Positions 9,700-18,693 are shown, counted from the stretch's first letter. The stretch is DNA of 64,000 nucleotides from Streptococcus uberis (GCF_900475595.1 NZ_LS483397.1:467001-531000), one strand, 5' to 3'. Numbers and translations are program-made. Notes: a model not told the origin generated them from the letters alone.

Positions 9700-9731
9700 T
9701 TTAAGACATTTCTAATAGGATGTGATATACT
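9700..9731 (+). promoter_or_regulatory. Candidate CiaR-controlled promoter of a small RNA
   Basis: An extended -10 TGATATACT (9723-9731) is preceded nine bases upstream by TTTAAG-N5-TCTAAT (9700-9716). The streptococcal CiaR box is TTTAAG-N5-TTTAAG at this same distance; the first half is exact and the second matches four of six bases. There is no good -35, as in known CiaR-activated promoters. Confidence 0.5.
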
Positions 9732-9737
9732 AATTAT

Positions 9738-9800
9738 ATATCCAAATATGACAATATTTGGGGAGAGAGAGTTAGTACCGTCATTTTGACGGTACTTTTT
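9738..9800 (+). ncRNA. Candidate small RNA (csRNA-like) between clpP and ylbF
   Basis: About 60 bases starting seven bases after the -10. It has a 5' hairpin CCAAATAT-GACA-ATATTTGG (9742-9761), a short purine-rich linker (GGAGAGAGAG), and a terminator hairpin AGTACCGTCA-TTT-TGACGGTACT with a T tail (9774-9800). Two hairpins around a short single-stranded linker under a CiaR-like promoter fit the csRNA pattern. No open reading frame fits inside. The linker does not look like an anti-Shine-Dalgarno sequence, so class membership is uncertain. Confidence 0.55.
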
Positions 9801-9841
9801 AAACCAGACTTGTTAAAGAAACCCTCTAAAAATAAACTTTA

Positions 9842-9850
9842 TGATATAAT
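9842..9850 (+). promoter_or_regulatory. ylbF promoter, placed for a leaderless mRNA
   Basis: Extended -10 TGATATAAT ends six bases before the ylbF ATG at 9857, so transcription would begin at or beside the A of the start codon. No ribosome-binding site exists in the gap. Confidence 0.6.
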
Positions 9851-9856
9851 CAAATT

Positions 9857-10303
9857 ATGTTAGTCGTAAATGAAGAGTTAGTAAAGATTGATGATGCTAT
9901 CGATTGTCTAGTTGATGATCTTTTAAAGTGCAAAACATTTCAAACTTATCTTGAAAAGAAGTCTCTTTTTGAAAATGACAGTGTTTTACAAAAAGATATT
10001 TTGACTTTTAAAGACTTAGCAGAAGAATATGATAAAAGGAAACATTTAATTGCCTTTCGTCCAGAACTATTGGACTTAAGGAAAGAAGTCTATGCTAAAA
10101 AACGTGCTTTGGATTTACATCCAAAGGTGGTTGACTTACGCCTAGCTGAAGTGGATTTTCAAGAAATTTTGGCCCAGGTCACCCAGGCAATTGCTGATAC
10201 TGTGTCTTCACATATTTTTGTTGACACTGGTTTGCCTTTATCCCCCAAAAAAGAAAGATTTTCTCTTGGTATCTACCAAAATATTAAAGAAAAGGATAGC
10301 TAA
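9857..10303 (+). CDS. ylbF: YlbF/YmcA-family protein
   Basis: A 148-residue, mostly helical cytoplasmic protein of the YlbF/YmcA (RicF/RicA, DUF964) family. In B. subtilis these partner with YaaT (RicT) in a complex that supports RNase Y-dependent mRNA maturation; a ricT gene lies 7.7 kb downstream here. The carboxyl end shows no cysteine cluster, so iron-sulfur binding as in B. subtilis is not evident. The start has no ribosome site and an extended -10 six bases upstream, suggesting a leaderless message. Its TAA overlaps the ATG of the next gene (TAATG). Confidence 0.85.
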   Translation: MLVVNEELVKIDDAIDCLVDDLLKCKTFQTYLEKKSLFENDSVLQKDILTFKDLAEEYDKRKHLIAFRPELLDLRKEVYAKKRALDLHPKVVDLRLAEVDFQEILAQVTQAIADTVSSHIFVDTGLPLSPKKERFSLGIYQNIKEKDS

Positions 10304-10560
10304 TGTTTGAAAAACAAAAACGAGTTGGTTTAGTTGTTTATCTTTATTACAATAGAGACGCTCGAAAAGTTCACAAATATGGAGACGTTTATTACCATTC
10401 CAAAAAAGGAAGATACTTGGTGATGTATGTCAATCAGAATGACCTCGAAGAAAAAATGAAAGAGTTGCAAAAACTGAAGTTTGTCAAAGAAGCAGTGGTT
10501 TCTGCATTTGATGAGATTGATCATCAATTTGTAGGCAATTTACATCGAGAAGCTAATTAA
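10303..10560 (+). CDS. ylbG: YlbG/DUF2129 family protein
   Basis: An 85-residue cytoplasmic protein of the UPF0298 (DUF2129, YlbG) family. The body [20 protein letters not shown] followed by [19 protein letters not shown] is the family hallmark. Its biochemical function is unknown. It overlaps ylbF by one base, as in other Firmicutes where ylbF and ylbG are paired, and a terminator follows, so the two form a two-gene operon. Confidence 0.88.
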   Translation: MFEKQKRVGLVVYLYYNRDARKVHKYGDVYYHSKKGRYLVMYVNQNDLEEKMKELQKLKFVKEAVVSAFDEIDHQFVGNLHREAN

Positions 10561-10570
10561 TATAGTGAAG

Positions 10571-10602
10571 GGAGTTTGATGTTTTCATCGACTCCTTTTT
10601 TC
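10571..10602 (+). terminator. Terminator after ylbG
   Basis: A GGAGT..GATG / CATCGACTCC stem with a small mismatch and TTTTTT tail. Confidence 0.7.
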
Positions 10603-10627
10603 TAATAAAAAAAATAAGTTTAAACTA

Positions 10628-10656
10628 TTGACAATTTTCTGATAATTCTGTATTCT
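10628..10656 (+). promoter_or_regulatory. livJ promoter with CodY-like box
   Basis: -35 TTGACA (10628-10633), 17-base spacer, -10 TATTCT (10651-10656). AATTTTCTGATAATT at 10633-10647 fills the spacer and matches the CodY consensus AATTTTCWGAAAATT at 14 of 15 positions. CodY senses branched-chain amino acids, the expected substrates of this transporter, so repression when they are plentiful is the natural reading. Confidence 0.8.
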
Positions 10657-10698
10657 TGAAGACATATTAAATTAAGTATAGGTCGTGAGGAGTAAACT

Positions 10699-11871
10699 AT
10701 GAAGAAGAAACTATTGGTTTCGACAATAGCTTGTTTATCGTTATTATCATTAGCTGCTTGTGATGCTGCTCCGCCAAGTAGTACATCCAATGCTAAAGGA
10801 ACCAAAATTGGCAAAACAATTAAATTAGGACTCAATTTGGAACTGACAGGCGGAGTTTCGGCATATGGAAGTGCAGAAAAAGTAGGTGCTTTGATGGCTG
10901 TTAATGAAATAAACCGTTCTGGTGGGGTTGATGGAAAAAAGATTGAAGTCATCTCAAAAGACAACAAGTCTGAAAATGCAGAATCTGCGACAGTAACCAC
11001 AAGTCTGGCGACACAGAGTAATGTAAATGTTATTATTGGCCCAGCAACTTCTGGTGCGGCAGCTGCTGCTTCTCCCAATGCCACCTCTGCAGCAGTTCCC
11101 CTGATTACACCATCGGGGACTCAGGATGATCTAACCATAGCAAAAGATGGTAAAACTTATGACTATATTTATAGAACAACATTCATTGACTCTTACCAAG
11201 GTGATGTGCTTTCAAAATTTGCTACTGAACAGCTAAAAGTCAAAAAAGTTGCTCTTTTTTATGACAATTCTAGCGATTATGCCAAAGGTATTGCAAAACG
11301 CTTTAAAAAAGTATTTAAGGAAACCATTGTTTCCGAATCTACTTATCAATCCGGAGATACTGATTTTCAATCTGCATTAACAAAAATGAAGAATCAATCC
11401 TTTGATGCCATCATTATGCCAGGTTATTATCAAGAAACGGGAACCATCATTAAACAGGCAAGAGAGATGGGAATTTCTGTTCCAATTGTTGGTCCAGATG
11501 GATTCGCAGATGCTAAACTTGTTGAATTGGCTGGGCAAGAAAATGTTAATAATGTCTATTATCTCTCAGGTTATTCAGCATCAACTTCTGAGAAAGCGTC
11601 AGCTTTTGCCCAAAAATATAAGAAAAAATATGGAGAAGAACCCTCAATGTTTGTTGCTTTAGCCTATGATTCAGTTTATATGATGGCTGATGCAGCAAAA
11701 GGAGCGAAAACCTCTAAAGACATTTCAAAAGCTTTAGCGCAATTGAAAGATTTTCAGGGTGTTACTGGTACAATGACAATTGATCAAAAACACAATCCCA
11801 TCAAATCAGTGACAGTTATTGGTTTGACAAAAGGTAAAGAAAGTTCTGCTACGGTCATCAAAGCTGAATAA
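10699..11871 (+). CDS. livJ: Branched-chain amino acid ABC importer, binding lipoprotein
   Basis: A 390-residue lipoprotein with lipobox Cys21 (LSLAAC), belonging to the Leu/Ile/Val-binding (PBP type I) family. The mature part opens with IKLGLNLELTGGVSAYGSAE and carries IIGPATSGAAAAASP, both typical of LivJ. It captures branched-chain amino acids outside the membrane for LivHM. A strong RBS (GTGAGGAG) precedes the ATG. It heads livJHMGF, and the CodY-like box in its promoter fits that role. Confidence 0.94.
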   Translation: MKKKLLVSTIACLSLLSLAACDAAPPSSTSNAKGTKIGKTIKLGLNLELTGGVSAYGSAEKVGALMAVNEINRSGGVDGKKIEVISKDNKSENAESATVTTSLATQSNVNVIIGPATSGAAAAASPNATSAAVPLITPSGTQDDLTIAKDGKTYDYIYRTTFIDSYQGDVLSKFATEQLKVKKVALFYDNSSDYAKGIAKRFKKVFKETIVSESTYQSGDTDFQSALTKMKNQSFDAIIMPGYYQETGTIIKQAREMGISVPIVGPDGFADAKLVELAGQENVNNVYYLSGYSASTSEKASAFAQKYKKKYGEEPSMFVALAYDSVYMMADAAKGAKTSKDISKALAQLKDFQGVTGTMTIDQKHNPIKSVTVIGLTKGKESSATVIKAE

Positions 11872-11911
11872 GAAAGTGTCTTAAAAAATATTTAGAAAGT
11901 ATGGTAACTGA

Positions 11912-12781
11912 ATGCTACAACAACTTGTTAATGGACTTATTTTAGGTAGTGTTTATGCCCTTTTAGCCTTGGGTTACACTATGGTTTATGGCATTATCAA
12001 ATTAATCAACTTTGCCCATGGGGATTTATTTATGATGGGAGCTTTTATTGGTTTTTACCTGATTAATGTTTTCCATTTGAATTTCTTTTTGGCACTGGTG
12101 TTAACCATGATATTAACAGCTATTTTAGGGATGTTGATTGAATTTTTAGCTTATCGTCCACTCAGACATTCAACACGGATTGCGGCCTTAATCACCGCAA
12201 TTGGTGTTTCCTTTTTGCTAGAGTATGGAATGGTTTATTTGGTCGGTGCTGAAGCGAGAGCCTTCCCACAAGCTTTGAAAACCGTTAAATATAATCTAGG
12301 ACCAATTGCCATCACAAATGTTCAAGTCATCATTTTAACGGTTTCTTTACTATTGATGTTAGGTTTGCAATTTATTGTCAAACAAACGAAAATGGGTAAA
12401 GCCATGCGCGCCGTGTCAGTTGACAGCGACGCAGCTCAACTAATGGGGATTAATGTTAATTCAACCATTAGCTTTACCTTTGCCTTAGGGTCAGCATTAG
12501 CTGGCGCCGCTGGTGTATTAATTGGGCTTTATTACAATTCGATTAATCCTTTGATGGGTATGACACCGGGAATTAAAGCTTTTGTCGCTGCCGTTTTAGG
12601 CGGAATTGGTATCATTCCGGGCGCGGCTTTGGGTGGATTTATTATTGGGCTTTTGGAAACATTCTCGGTTTCTATTGGATTGTCGAGTTATAGAGATGCT
12701 ATTGTCTATGCCGTTTTAATCGTCATCTTGTTGATTAGACCTGCGGGCCTATTGGGAAAAAATATAAAGGAGAAAGTGTAA
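11912..12781 (+). CDS. livH: Branched-chain amino acid ABC permease LivH
   Basis: A 289-residue inner-membrane permease with about eight helices. LALGYTMVYGIIKLINFAHGD near residues 22-42 and the EAA-like loop with GSALAGAAGVLIGLYYNSINP are LivH signatures. It forms the translocation channel with LivM, whose gene begins two bases after this stop. There is no terminator between livJ and livH. Confidence 0.93.
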   Translation: MLQQLVNGLILGSVYALLALGYTMVYGIIKLINFAHGDLFMMGAFIGFYLINVFHLNFFLALVLTMILTAILGMLIEFLAYRPLRHSTRIAALITAIGVSFLLEYGMVYLVGAEARAFPQALKTVKYNLGPIAITNVQVIILTVSLLLMLGLQFIVKQTKMGKAMRAVSVDSDAAQLMGINVNSTISFTFALGSALAGAAGVLIGLYYNSINPLMGMTPGIKAFVAAVLGGIGIIPGAALGGFIIGLLETFSVSIGLSSYRDAIVYAVLIVILLIRPAGLLGKNIKEKV

Positions 12782-12783
12782 GG

Positions 12784-13737
12784 ATGAAGAAAAATAGTAA
12801 ATCCATTATGGCGTGGTTTGGCATCATTGCACTGGTTTACCTGCTTTTATCTTTTTTAATTGGTAAGGATATAATAGGTCCATATTACGTCCAAATTTTA
12901 ATGGGGATTGGTATCTCCATCATTATGGCTATGGGGACTAACCTTGTCTTAGGGTTTTCAGGTCAATTTCCTTTAGGACAAGCTGGTTTTATGGCAATTG
13001 GTGCTTATACCACAGCGATTTTTACTAACTCAATGCCAACTTATCTCGGTTTCTATCTTTCAATGGTATTAGGAGTACTTATAGCGGGTCTTGTGGCCGT
13101 TCTTGTTGGTTTTCCCACCCTACGTTTGAAAGGTGATTATTTAGCCATTGCAACTTTAGGGGTAGCTGAAATTATTCGTATTGCCATAGTTAATGGTGGA
13201 GATTTGACCAATGGAGCTGCCGGATTAACAGGGGTATTACGCTATACTTCTTGGCCAGTTGTCTATGCTTTTGTTATTTTAATCATCATCTTGACAATGA
13301 ATTTTCTACGGTCCTCAAGTGGAAGGCAAGTCATTTCTGTTCGAGAAGACGAAATTGCGGCAGAATCAATGGGTGTTAATACGACTAAGATGAAAGTTAT
13401 GACTTTTGCTTTTGCTGCAATGACAGCTAGTATTGCAGGTTCACTTTATGTCGGCTATATTGGAACAGTTGTTCCTAAAGATTTCACTTTAATGCGTTCA
13501 ATTGATTATTTAATCATTGCTGTATTAGGTGGTTTAGGATCTATGACAGGTACTATTGTGGCCGCAATCGTCCTAGGTGCCTTAAACATGTACTTACAGA
13601 GTTTTTCAGATGTTCGAATGATTATTTACTCACTAGCATTAATCTTAGTTATGGTCTTTAAACCAAGTGGTTTGTTGGGGACAAAAGAATGTCAACTGTC
13701 TCATCTTTTTTCAAAGAATGACAAGGAGGGCAATTAA
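12784..13737 (+). CDS. livM: Branched-chain amino acid ABC permease LivM
   Basis: A 317-residue permease with about nine helices. GTNLVLGFSGQFPLGQAGFMAIGAY and the SMGVNTTKMKVMTFAFAA loop identify the LivM family. The stop overlaps the first base of livG (TAATG), so translation is coupled. It pairs with LivH in the membrane. Confidence 0.93.
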   Translation: MKKNSKSIMAWFGIIALVYLLLSFLIGKDIIGPYYVQILMGIGISIIMAMGTNLVLGFSGQFPLGQAGFMAIGAYTTAIFTNSMPTYLGFYLSMVLGVLIAGLVAVLVGFPTLRLKGDYLAIATLGVAEIIRIAIVNGGDLTNGAAGLTGVLRYTSWPVVYAFVILIIILTMNFLRSSSGRQVISVREDEIAAESMGVNTTKMKVMTFAFAAMTASIAGSLYVGYIGTVVPKDFTLMRSIDYLIIAVLGGLGSMTGTIVAAIVLGALNMYLQSFSDVRMIIYSLALILVMVFKPSGLLGTKECQLSHLFSKNDKEGN

Positions 13738-14501
13738 TGGCACTACTAGAAGTTAAGAACCTAAGCAAACATTTTGGCGGCTTAACTGCTGTAGGTGATG
13801 TTTCAATGGAGCTTCATGAGGGAGAATTGGTCGGACTTATTGGACCAAATGGTGCTGGAAAGACAACACTATTTAACTTACTGACAGGAGTTTATGTTCC
13901 AAGTGAAGGGACAATTACTTTAGACGGTACCCTCCTCAATAAAAAAACACCCTATCAGATTGCTTCCTTAGGTTTATCCAGAACATTTCAAAACATCCGA
14001 TTATTCAAAGATATGACGGTTTTGGATAATGTGTTAATCGGCATAGCCAACCAAGAAAAACCGCATCTTTTATCAAGCTTGCTTAGATTACCTTATTATT
14101 ACCGTTCAGAGGCAGAGCTAAAAGAAAAAGCTCTACAATTATTAGCAATATTTGATTTAGACGGTGAAGCAAATACCTTAGCAAGAAATTTACCTTATGG
14201 ACAACAAAGAAGACTTGAAATCGTAAGAGCACTTGCAACCAAGCCTAAAATTCTTTTTCTGGATGAACCAGCTGCGGGGATGAATCCTCAAGAAACGGCA
14301 GAACTAACGTCATTAATTCGTCACATTAAAGATGATTTTGGCATAACAATTATCTTAATTGAGCATGATATGAGTTTGGTAATGGAAGTGACAGAAAGGA
14401 TTTATGTTCTGGAATACGGCCGTTTAATTGCTCATGGCAAACCTGACGACATCAAGAAAAATAAACGTGTTATTGAAGCTTACCTTGGAGGTGAAATCTA
14501 G
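13737..14501 (+). CDS. livG: Branched-chain amino acid ABC ATPase LivG
   Basis: A 254-residue ABC ATPase. Walker A GPNGAGKTT starts at residue 36, the signature appears as the degenerate LPYGQQRR, typical for LivG, and Walker B is ILFLDEPAAGMNP. The carboxyl-terminal HGKPDDIKKNKRVIEAYLG is the LivG tail. It forms the ATPase heterodimer with LivF and overlaps livF by one base. Confidence 0.94.
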   Translation: MALLEVKNLSKHFGGLTAVGDVSMELHEGELVGLIGPNGAGKTTLFNLLTGVYVPSEGTITLDGTLLNKKTPYQIASLGLSRTFQNIRLFKDMTVLDNVLIGIANQEKPHLLSSLLRLPYYYRSEAELKEKALQLLAIFDLDGEANTLARNLPYGQQRRLEIVRALATKPKILFLDEPAAGMNPQETAELTSLIRHIKDDFGITIILIEHDMSLVMEVTERIYVLEYGRLIAHGKPDDIKKNKRVIEAYLGGEI

Positions 14502-15211
14502 TGGCTATGTTAACTGTAGAAAATTTATCCATTAACTATGGTGCTATTGAGGCTGTTAATGAGGTTTCTTTCCGTGTTGAAGAAGGGGAAGTGGTCACTC
14601 TAATTGGTGCCAACGGTGCTGGAAAAACCTCTATTTTAAGGACTATATCTGGCCTGGTTAGACCAAAAAGTGGTCGGATTTCATTCTTAGGGGAAGATAT
14701 TCATAAATCGCAAGCGCGGAAGATAGTTGCCAAGGGCTTGTCCCAGGTACCCGAAGGGAGACATGTTTTTGCTGGTTTAACAGTAATGGAAAACCTTGAG
14801 ATGGGAGCCTTTTTAAAGAAAGATAAGGCAGATAATCAAAAGACTCTCAAGATGATTTTTGATCGTTTTCCAAGGTTAGAGGAGCGTAAACATCAGGATG
14901 CTGCGACCTTATCTGGTGGTGAGCAACAGATGTTGGCAATGGGGCGTGCTCTTATGAGTAAACCTAAACTTTTGCTTTTAGATGAACCATCGATGGGTCT
15001 TGCTCCTATCTTTATTCAAGAAATTTTTGACATTATTCAGGACATTCAAAAGCAAGGTATGACTGTTCTTTTGATTGAACAAAATGCCAATAAAGCACTT
15101 TCGATTGCAGATAGGGCATATGTTTTAGAAACAGGGAAAGTTGTTTTATCTGGAAAAGGATCTGAATTGTTAGCATCAGACCAAGTTAAAAAAGCTTATC
15201 TCGGTGGTTAA
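14501..15211 (+). CDS. livF: Branched-chain amino acid ABC ATPase LivF
   Basis: A 236-residue ABC ATPase with Walker A GANGAGKTS, signature LSGGEQQML and Walker B LLLLDEPSMGLAP. The GTG at 14501 is chosen because GGAGG lies nine bases before it; an ATG two codons later would be too far from that site. The GTG overlaps the TAG of livG. It closes the transporter operon; acuB follows after 70 bases with no terminator, so acuB may be co-transcribed. Confidence 0.93.
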   Translation: MAMLTVENLSINYGAIEAVNEVSFRVEEGEVVTLIGANGAGKTSILRTISGLVRPKSGRISFLGEDIHKSQARKIVAKGLSQVPEGRHVFAGLTVMENLEMGAFLKKDKADNQKTLKMIFDRFPRLEERKHQDAATLSGGEQQMLAMGRALMSKPKLLLLDEPSMGLAPIFIQEIFDIIQDIQKQGMTVLLIEQNANKALSIADRAYVLETGKVVLSGKGSELLASDQVKKAYLGG

Positions 15212-15280
15212 AATCACTAAATGAGTGGTCTTAGAATGATCAATGTTACAATGGTTTAAAAGAAGATTGAGGATAAAAAA

Positions 15281-15943
15281 ATGTCTGTAAAAGATTATAT
15301 GACCAAAGACGTCATTGCTATAAGCCCTGAAACAGGAGTGGCCAAAGCTGCCGATATTATGAGAGATAACGATGTTCGTCGTTTGCCTGTATTAGAAAAG
15401 GGAAAATTAGTTGGTTTGGTGACGGCCGGAACAATGGCTGAAGCCAGTCCATCCAAAGCAACGAGTTTATCGATTTATGAAATGAACTATCTGCTGAATA
15501 AAACTAAAATACGTGATATCATGATTAAAAAGGTTATTACGGTGTCGCCAAATGCTAGTCTAGAAGATGCTATTTATCTGATGTTGCAACATAAGATTGG
15601 AGTTTTGCCAGTATTGGACAAGGATGAACTCTGTGGCATTATTACTGATCGTGATGTTTTCAAAGCATTTTTACATGTTTCAGGTTATGGCATTGAAGGG
15701 ACAAGACTTGTTTTAGAGGCAGATAATGTGGTTGGTGTTTTAGCTAAAGTAGCTGATGCCATCTCAAAAGAGAACTTGAACATTCGCCGTACTGTGGTGG
15801 ATTCCCGTCCGTCAGGAAAAACGGTGATTGAAATCCAAATTGATGGACATGGAGAAACGCTAACTCTTAAAGAGAACTTGGAGAAAATTGGTGTCATAGT
15901 TTCATCAATTGAGAAAACAAGTGAAAAGGAAAGTCTCCTTTAA
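15281..15943 (+). CDS. acuB: AcuB-like protein with two CBS domains and an ACT domain
   Basis: A 220-residue cytoplasmic protein. Two CBS repeats span about 1-60 (MSVKDYMTKDVIAISPETGV) and 75-135 (IRDIMIKKVITVSPNASLED), and an ACT-like domain follows from about 145 (NVVGVLAKVADAISKENLNI). CBS pairs bind adenosyl nucleotides and ACT domains bind amino acids, so a sensor role is likely. The name follows B. subtilis AcuB; no acetoin genes are nearby. Its place after the liv operon may link it to branched-chain amino acid status. Confidence 0.75.
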   Translation: MSVKDYMTKDVIAISPETGVAKAADIMRDNDVRRLPVLEKGKLVGLVTAGTMAEASPSKATSLSIYEMNYLLNKTKIRDIMIKKVITVSPNASLEDAIYLMLQHKIGVLPVLDKDELCGIITDRDVFKAFLHVSGYGIEGTRLVLEADNVVGVLAKVADAISKENLNIRRTVVDSRPSGKTVIEIQIDGHGETLTLKENLEKIGVIVSSIEKTSEKESLL

Positions 15944-15949
15944 TCGGAA

Positions 15950-15979
15950 ACGCTGTCAAAGAATTGACAGTGTTTTTTT
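15950..15979 (+). terminator. Terminator after acuB
   Basis: An ACGCTGTCAA / TTGACAGTGT stem with a four-base loop and a T run. Confidence 0.8.
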
Positions 15980-16026
15980 GCTTATTTTTTGGTAGAATAG
16001 AAGTATAAAAACATGAAGGAAAGCAA

Positions 16027-16662
16027 ATGACAAAAGGAAAAATTATCACACTCGAAGGACCAGATGGAGCTGGAAAAACAAGTGTTCTTGAACAACTTGT
16101 TTTGAAATTAGAAAAAGACAATGAGCAGTCTATTGTGACAACTAGGGAACCAGGTGGTGTGGCTATTTCAGAAAGTATCCGTAACATCATTTTAGATGTT
16201 AATAATACTGAGATGGATTTTAAGACAGAGCTTTTATTATATATTGCTGCTAGACGCCAACACTTAGTGGAAAAAGTACTTCCAAGTCTTTCGGCAGGCA
16301 AGCTTGTTTTTATTGACCGTTTTATTGATAGTTCAGTTGCTTATCAAGGCGAAGGAAGAGGTTTGAATAAAAGCGACATTGAGTGGTTAAATGATTTTGC
16401 TACTGATGGTATCAAACCAGATTTAACCCTTTTGTTTGATGTACCTTCAGAAATTGGCATAGCGCGCATTAATCAGAACGTCAACCGTGAAATTAATCGC
16501 TTAGATTTGGAAAAACTAGAAATGCATCAAAAAGTTCGTCAAGGCTATCTTGAATTAGCAAAAGCAAATCCTGATCGGATTGTCCTTATTGATGCCTCTA
16601 AACCATTAGATGACGTTGTCGATGAAGCATACAGAGTGATCAAAGAAAGATTTGCTCATTAA
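16027..16662 (+). CDS. tmk: Thymidylate kinase
   Basis: A 211-residue dTMP kinase. The P-loop is EGPDGAGKT at residues 10-18, the DR motif lies in [14 protein letters not shown], and a lid region follows at about 140-155. It makes dTDP for DNA synthesis. The RBS is AAGGAAAG. It begins the tmk-holB-ricT-yabA-rsmI cluster, which is conserved in Firmicutes, with short spacings or overlaps throughout. Confidence 0.96.
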   Translation: MTKGKIITLEGPDGAGKTSVLEQLVLKLEKDNEQSIVTTREPGGVAISESIRNIILDVNNTEMDFKTELLLYIAARRQHLVEKVLPSLSAGKLVFIDRFIDSSVAYQGEGRGLNKSDIEWLNDFATDGIKPDLTLLFDVPSEIGIARINQNVNREINRLDLEKLEMHQKVRQGYLELAKANPDRIVLIDASKPLDDVVDEAYRVIKERFAH

Positions 16663-16677
16663 GAAAGAGTGACAGAA

Positions 16678-17553
16678 GTGACTATTGAAACCCAGGCCCC
16701 GAAGGCTTATTCGGCATTTAAACAAGTGTTACAAGAAGACCGATTAAACCATGCCTATTTATTTTCAGGCGATTATGCAAATCTTGAAATGGCTATTTTT
16801 CTTGCCAAATCTTGTTTTTGTCAGGAAAAAACGAATGGTCTCCCTTGTCAACATTGTCGAACGTGTCAATTGATTGAAAACAATGAATTTTCTGATATGA
16901 CCTTGTTAGAACCATCAGGTCAAGTCATCAAAACAGAGACTGTCAAAGAAATGATGAAAAATTTTTCTCGGACAGGCTATGAAAGTGAAAAACAAGTTTT
17001 TATTATTAAAGATTGTGAGAAGATGCATGTTAATGCTGCTAATAGTCTCTTGAAATATATAGAAGAACCACAAAGTGCCTCCTATATTTTTCTATTAACA
17101 AACGATGATAATCTTGTTCTTCCAACTATAAAAAGTCGCACACAAATTTTTCATTTTCCTAAAGATGAAGCTTTTTTATCCCTTGAGGCTCAAAAAAAAG
17201 GACTCTTAAAAAGTCAGGCGGACTTATTGGCTAAGCTGGCTAAAAATCCCAAGGACTTAGAGCGATTGGCATCTGAAAATAAAGTGCTTGATTTAATGAC
17301 ACTTTGTCAAAAATTTGTATCAGTACTTATTAAAGACAAGGCCAAAGCCTATCTTGAAGTCAATCGTCTTAATCATGTAGCCAGTGAAAAAAGTGATCAA
17401 GATACGATTTTGAAATTATTAACTTTTATTTTGGCCAATAATTATAGTCAACCAAATGCCCTCCATTACCTTGATGCGCTTTATCAGGCCCGACTCATGT
17501 GGCAGAGTAACGTATCTTTCCAAAATAGTCTAGAATATATGGTGCTATCATGA
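16678..17553 (+). CDS. holB: DNA polymerase III delta' subunit
   Basis: A clamp-loader subunit of about 291 residues. The zinc-binding cysteines are in CQEKTNGLPCQHCRTC, and the SRC-like motif and AANSLLKYIEEP are family features; as in other delta' subunits there is no Walker A. Two in-frame GTG codons could start it. GTG at 16678 is preferred because AGAAAGAG sits eight bases upstream; GTG at 16669 would be nearly on top of that site. It follows tmk closely, and its TGA overlaps the ATG of ricT. Confidence 0.92.
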   Translation: MTIETQAPKAYSAFKQVLQEDRLNHAYLFSGDYANLEMAIFLAKSCFCQEKTNGLPCQHCRTCQLIENNEFSDMTLLEPSGQVIKTETVKEMMKNFSRTGYESEKQVFIIKDCEKMHVNAANSLLKYIEEPQSASYIFLLTNDDNLVLPTIKSRTQIFHFPKDEAFLSLEAQKKGLLKSQADLLAKLAKNPKDLERLASENKVLDLMTLCQKFVSVLIKDKAKAYLEVNRLNHVASEKSDQDTILKLLTFILANNYSQPNALHYLDALYQARLMWQSNVSFQNSLEYMVLS

Positions 17554-18350
17554 CAAAAACAATAGGACTTCATTTTCCAGAATTTAATGCCATCAAATAT
17601 GTAAAAACAGATAAGGATTTTCCGCTTGGAACCTGGTTGCTTGTCAAAGATGACAAAGGTAGTCGATTAGCACAAGTTAAACAAGGCATGAAGCAACTGC
17701 AGCAGGCACAGTTGCCAGGTGATATGCCTTACGTGATTGGGAAAGCAAGTGATATGGATATGAAGGCATACCGCGCCAATTTAGCCTATGCGGAGGCATC
17801 TAAAGCGGATGTTAAGGCCTTAATTAAGCAAAACCAGTTGTCCATGAAGGTCATTGATATCATTTTCCCATTGGATAGAAGCTACGTCCTCATCACTTTT
17901 TCAGCAGAAGAACGAGTGGACTTTAGACAATTATTAAAGGATCTGGCTGCGCTTTTTAAAACACGCATTGAGTTAAGGCAATTAAATAATCGGGAAGAAG
18001 CAAAGGTCTACGGTGGTATTGGACCTTGTGGCAGACCTATTTGTTGTTCAACATTCTTGGGAGAATTTCCAGCAGTCTCTATTAAAATGTTGAAAAATCA
18101 GGATTTATCATTGAATTCAGGTAAATCATTGGGCTATTGTGGTCGTTTTTTGTGCTGCTTACAATACGAAGATGCCTTTTACAGTGACCGAAAGAAGAGG
18201 TTTCCTGATTATGGCACTTTAGTTGAAACAAAAGAAGGAAAAGGTAGAGTTGTTTCTGTTAATATTTTTGAGGAGACTGTAAAGGTTGCCTTTGAAGATA
18301 AACAGTCATGCATGACCTATATACTAGAGGAGATTAAGATTGGTCAATAA
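17550..18350 (+). CDS. ricT: RicT/YaaT PSP1-domain protein
   Basis: A 266-residue cytoplasmic protein with a PSP1 domain. The cysteine clusters CGRPICCSTFLGEF and GYCGRFLCCLQYED (about 160-205) are those that hold an iron-sulfur cluster in B. subtilis RicT. There it joins YlbF and YmcA in a complex that supports RNase Y function. A YlbF-family gene is present at 9857. It starts in the holB stop (ATGA) and its end overlaps yabA by 11 bases. Confidence 0.9.
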   Translation: MTKTIGLHFPEFNAIKYVKTDKDFPLGTWLLVKDDKGSRLAQVKQGMKQLQQAQLPGDMPYVIGKASDMDMKAYRANLAYAEASKADVKALIKQNQLSMKVIDIIFPLDRSYVLITFSAEERVDFRQLLKDLAALFKTRIELRQLNNREEAKVYGGIGPCGRPICCSTFLGEFPAVSIKMLKNQDLSLNSGKSLGYCGRFLCCLQYEDAFYSDRKKRFPDYGTLVETKEGKGRVVSVNIFEETVKVAFEDKQSCMTYILEEIKIGQ

Positions 18351-18693
18351 AAGAGAATTATTTGATGCTTTTGAAGGCTTTTCACAAAATCTAATGGTCA
18401 CATTAGCTGATGTTGAAGCCTTAAAAAAACAAGTTCAAGGACTTGTTGAAGAAAATACGGTTTTACGGCTTGAAAATTCAAAGTTACGTGAACGACTTAG
18501 TCAAATGGAACATGAAACGAGTCCAAAGCCTAGCTCAAGAAATACCAATGACCATTTAGAAGGCATTTATGATGAAGGTTTCCATATTTGTAATTCCTAT
18601 TATGGTCAAACGCGTGAAAATAGCGAAGAATGCCTATTTTGTACAGAGCTTTTAGATAGAAAGATGCATCATGAAGATTCAAAAAAGTTTTAA
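18340..18693 (+). CDS. yabA: Replication initiation control protein YabA
   Basis: A 117-residue protein that in B. subtilis binds DnaA and DnaN to limit initiation. An amino-terminal leucine-zipper coiled coil (about 10-55, LKKQVQGLVEENTVLRLENS) is followed by a carboxyl zinc-binding domain with His/Cys ligands HICNSYY and CLFC. It starts with TTG at 18340; GAGGAG lies eight bases upstream inside ricT. Its location after holB and ricT is the usual one. Confidence 0.92.
   Translation: MVNKRELFDAFEGFSQNLMVTLADVEALKKQVQGLVEENTVLRLENSKLRERLSQMEHETSPKPSSRNTNDHLEGIYDEGFHICNSYYGQTRENSEECLFCTELLDRKMHHEDSKKF

Noticed and set aside
10620..11084. Antisense reading frame over livJ (154 codons)
   Set aside because: It lies within a well-conserved gene, lacks a RBS, and has a composition expected for the shadow of a coding strand.
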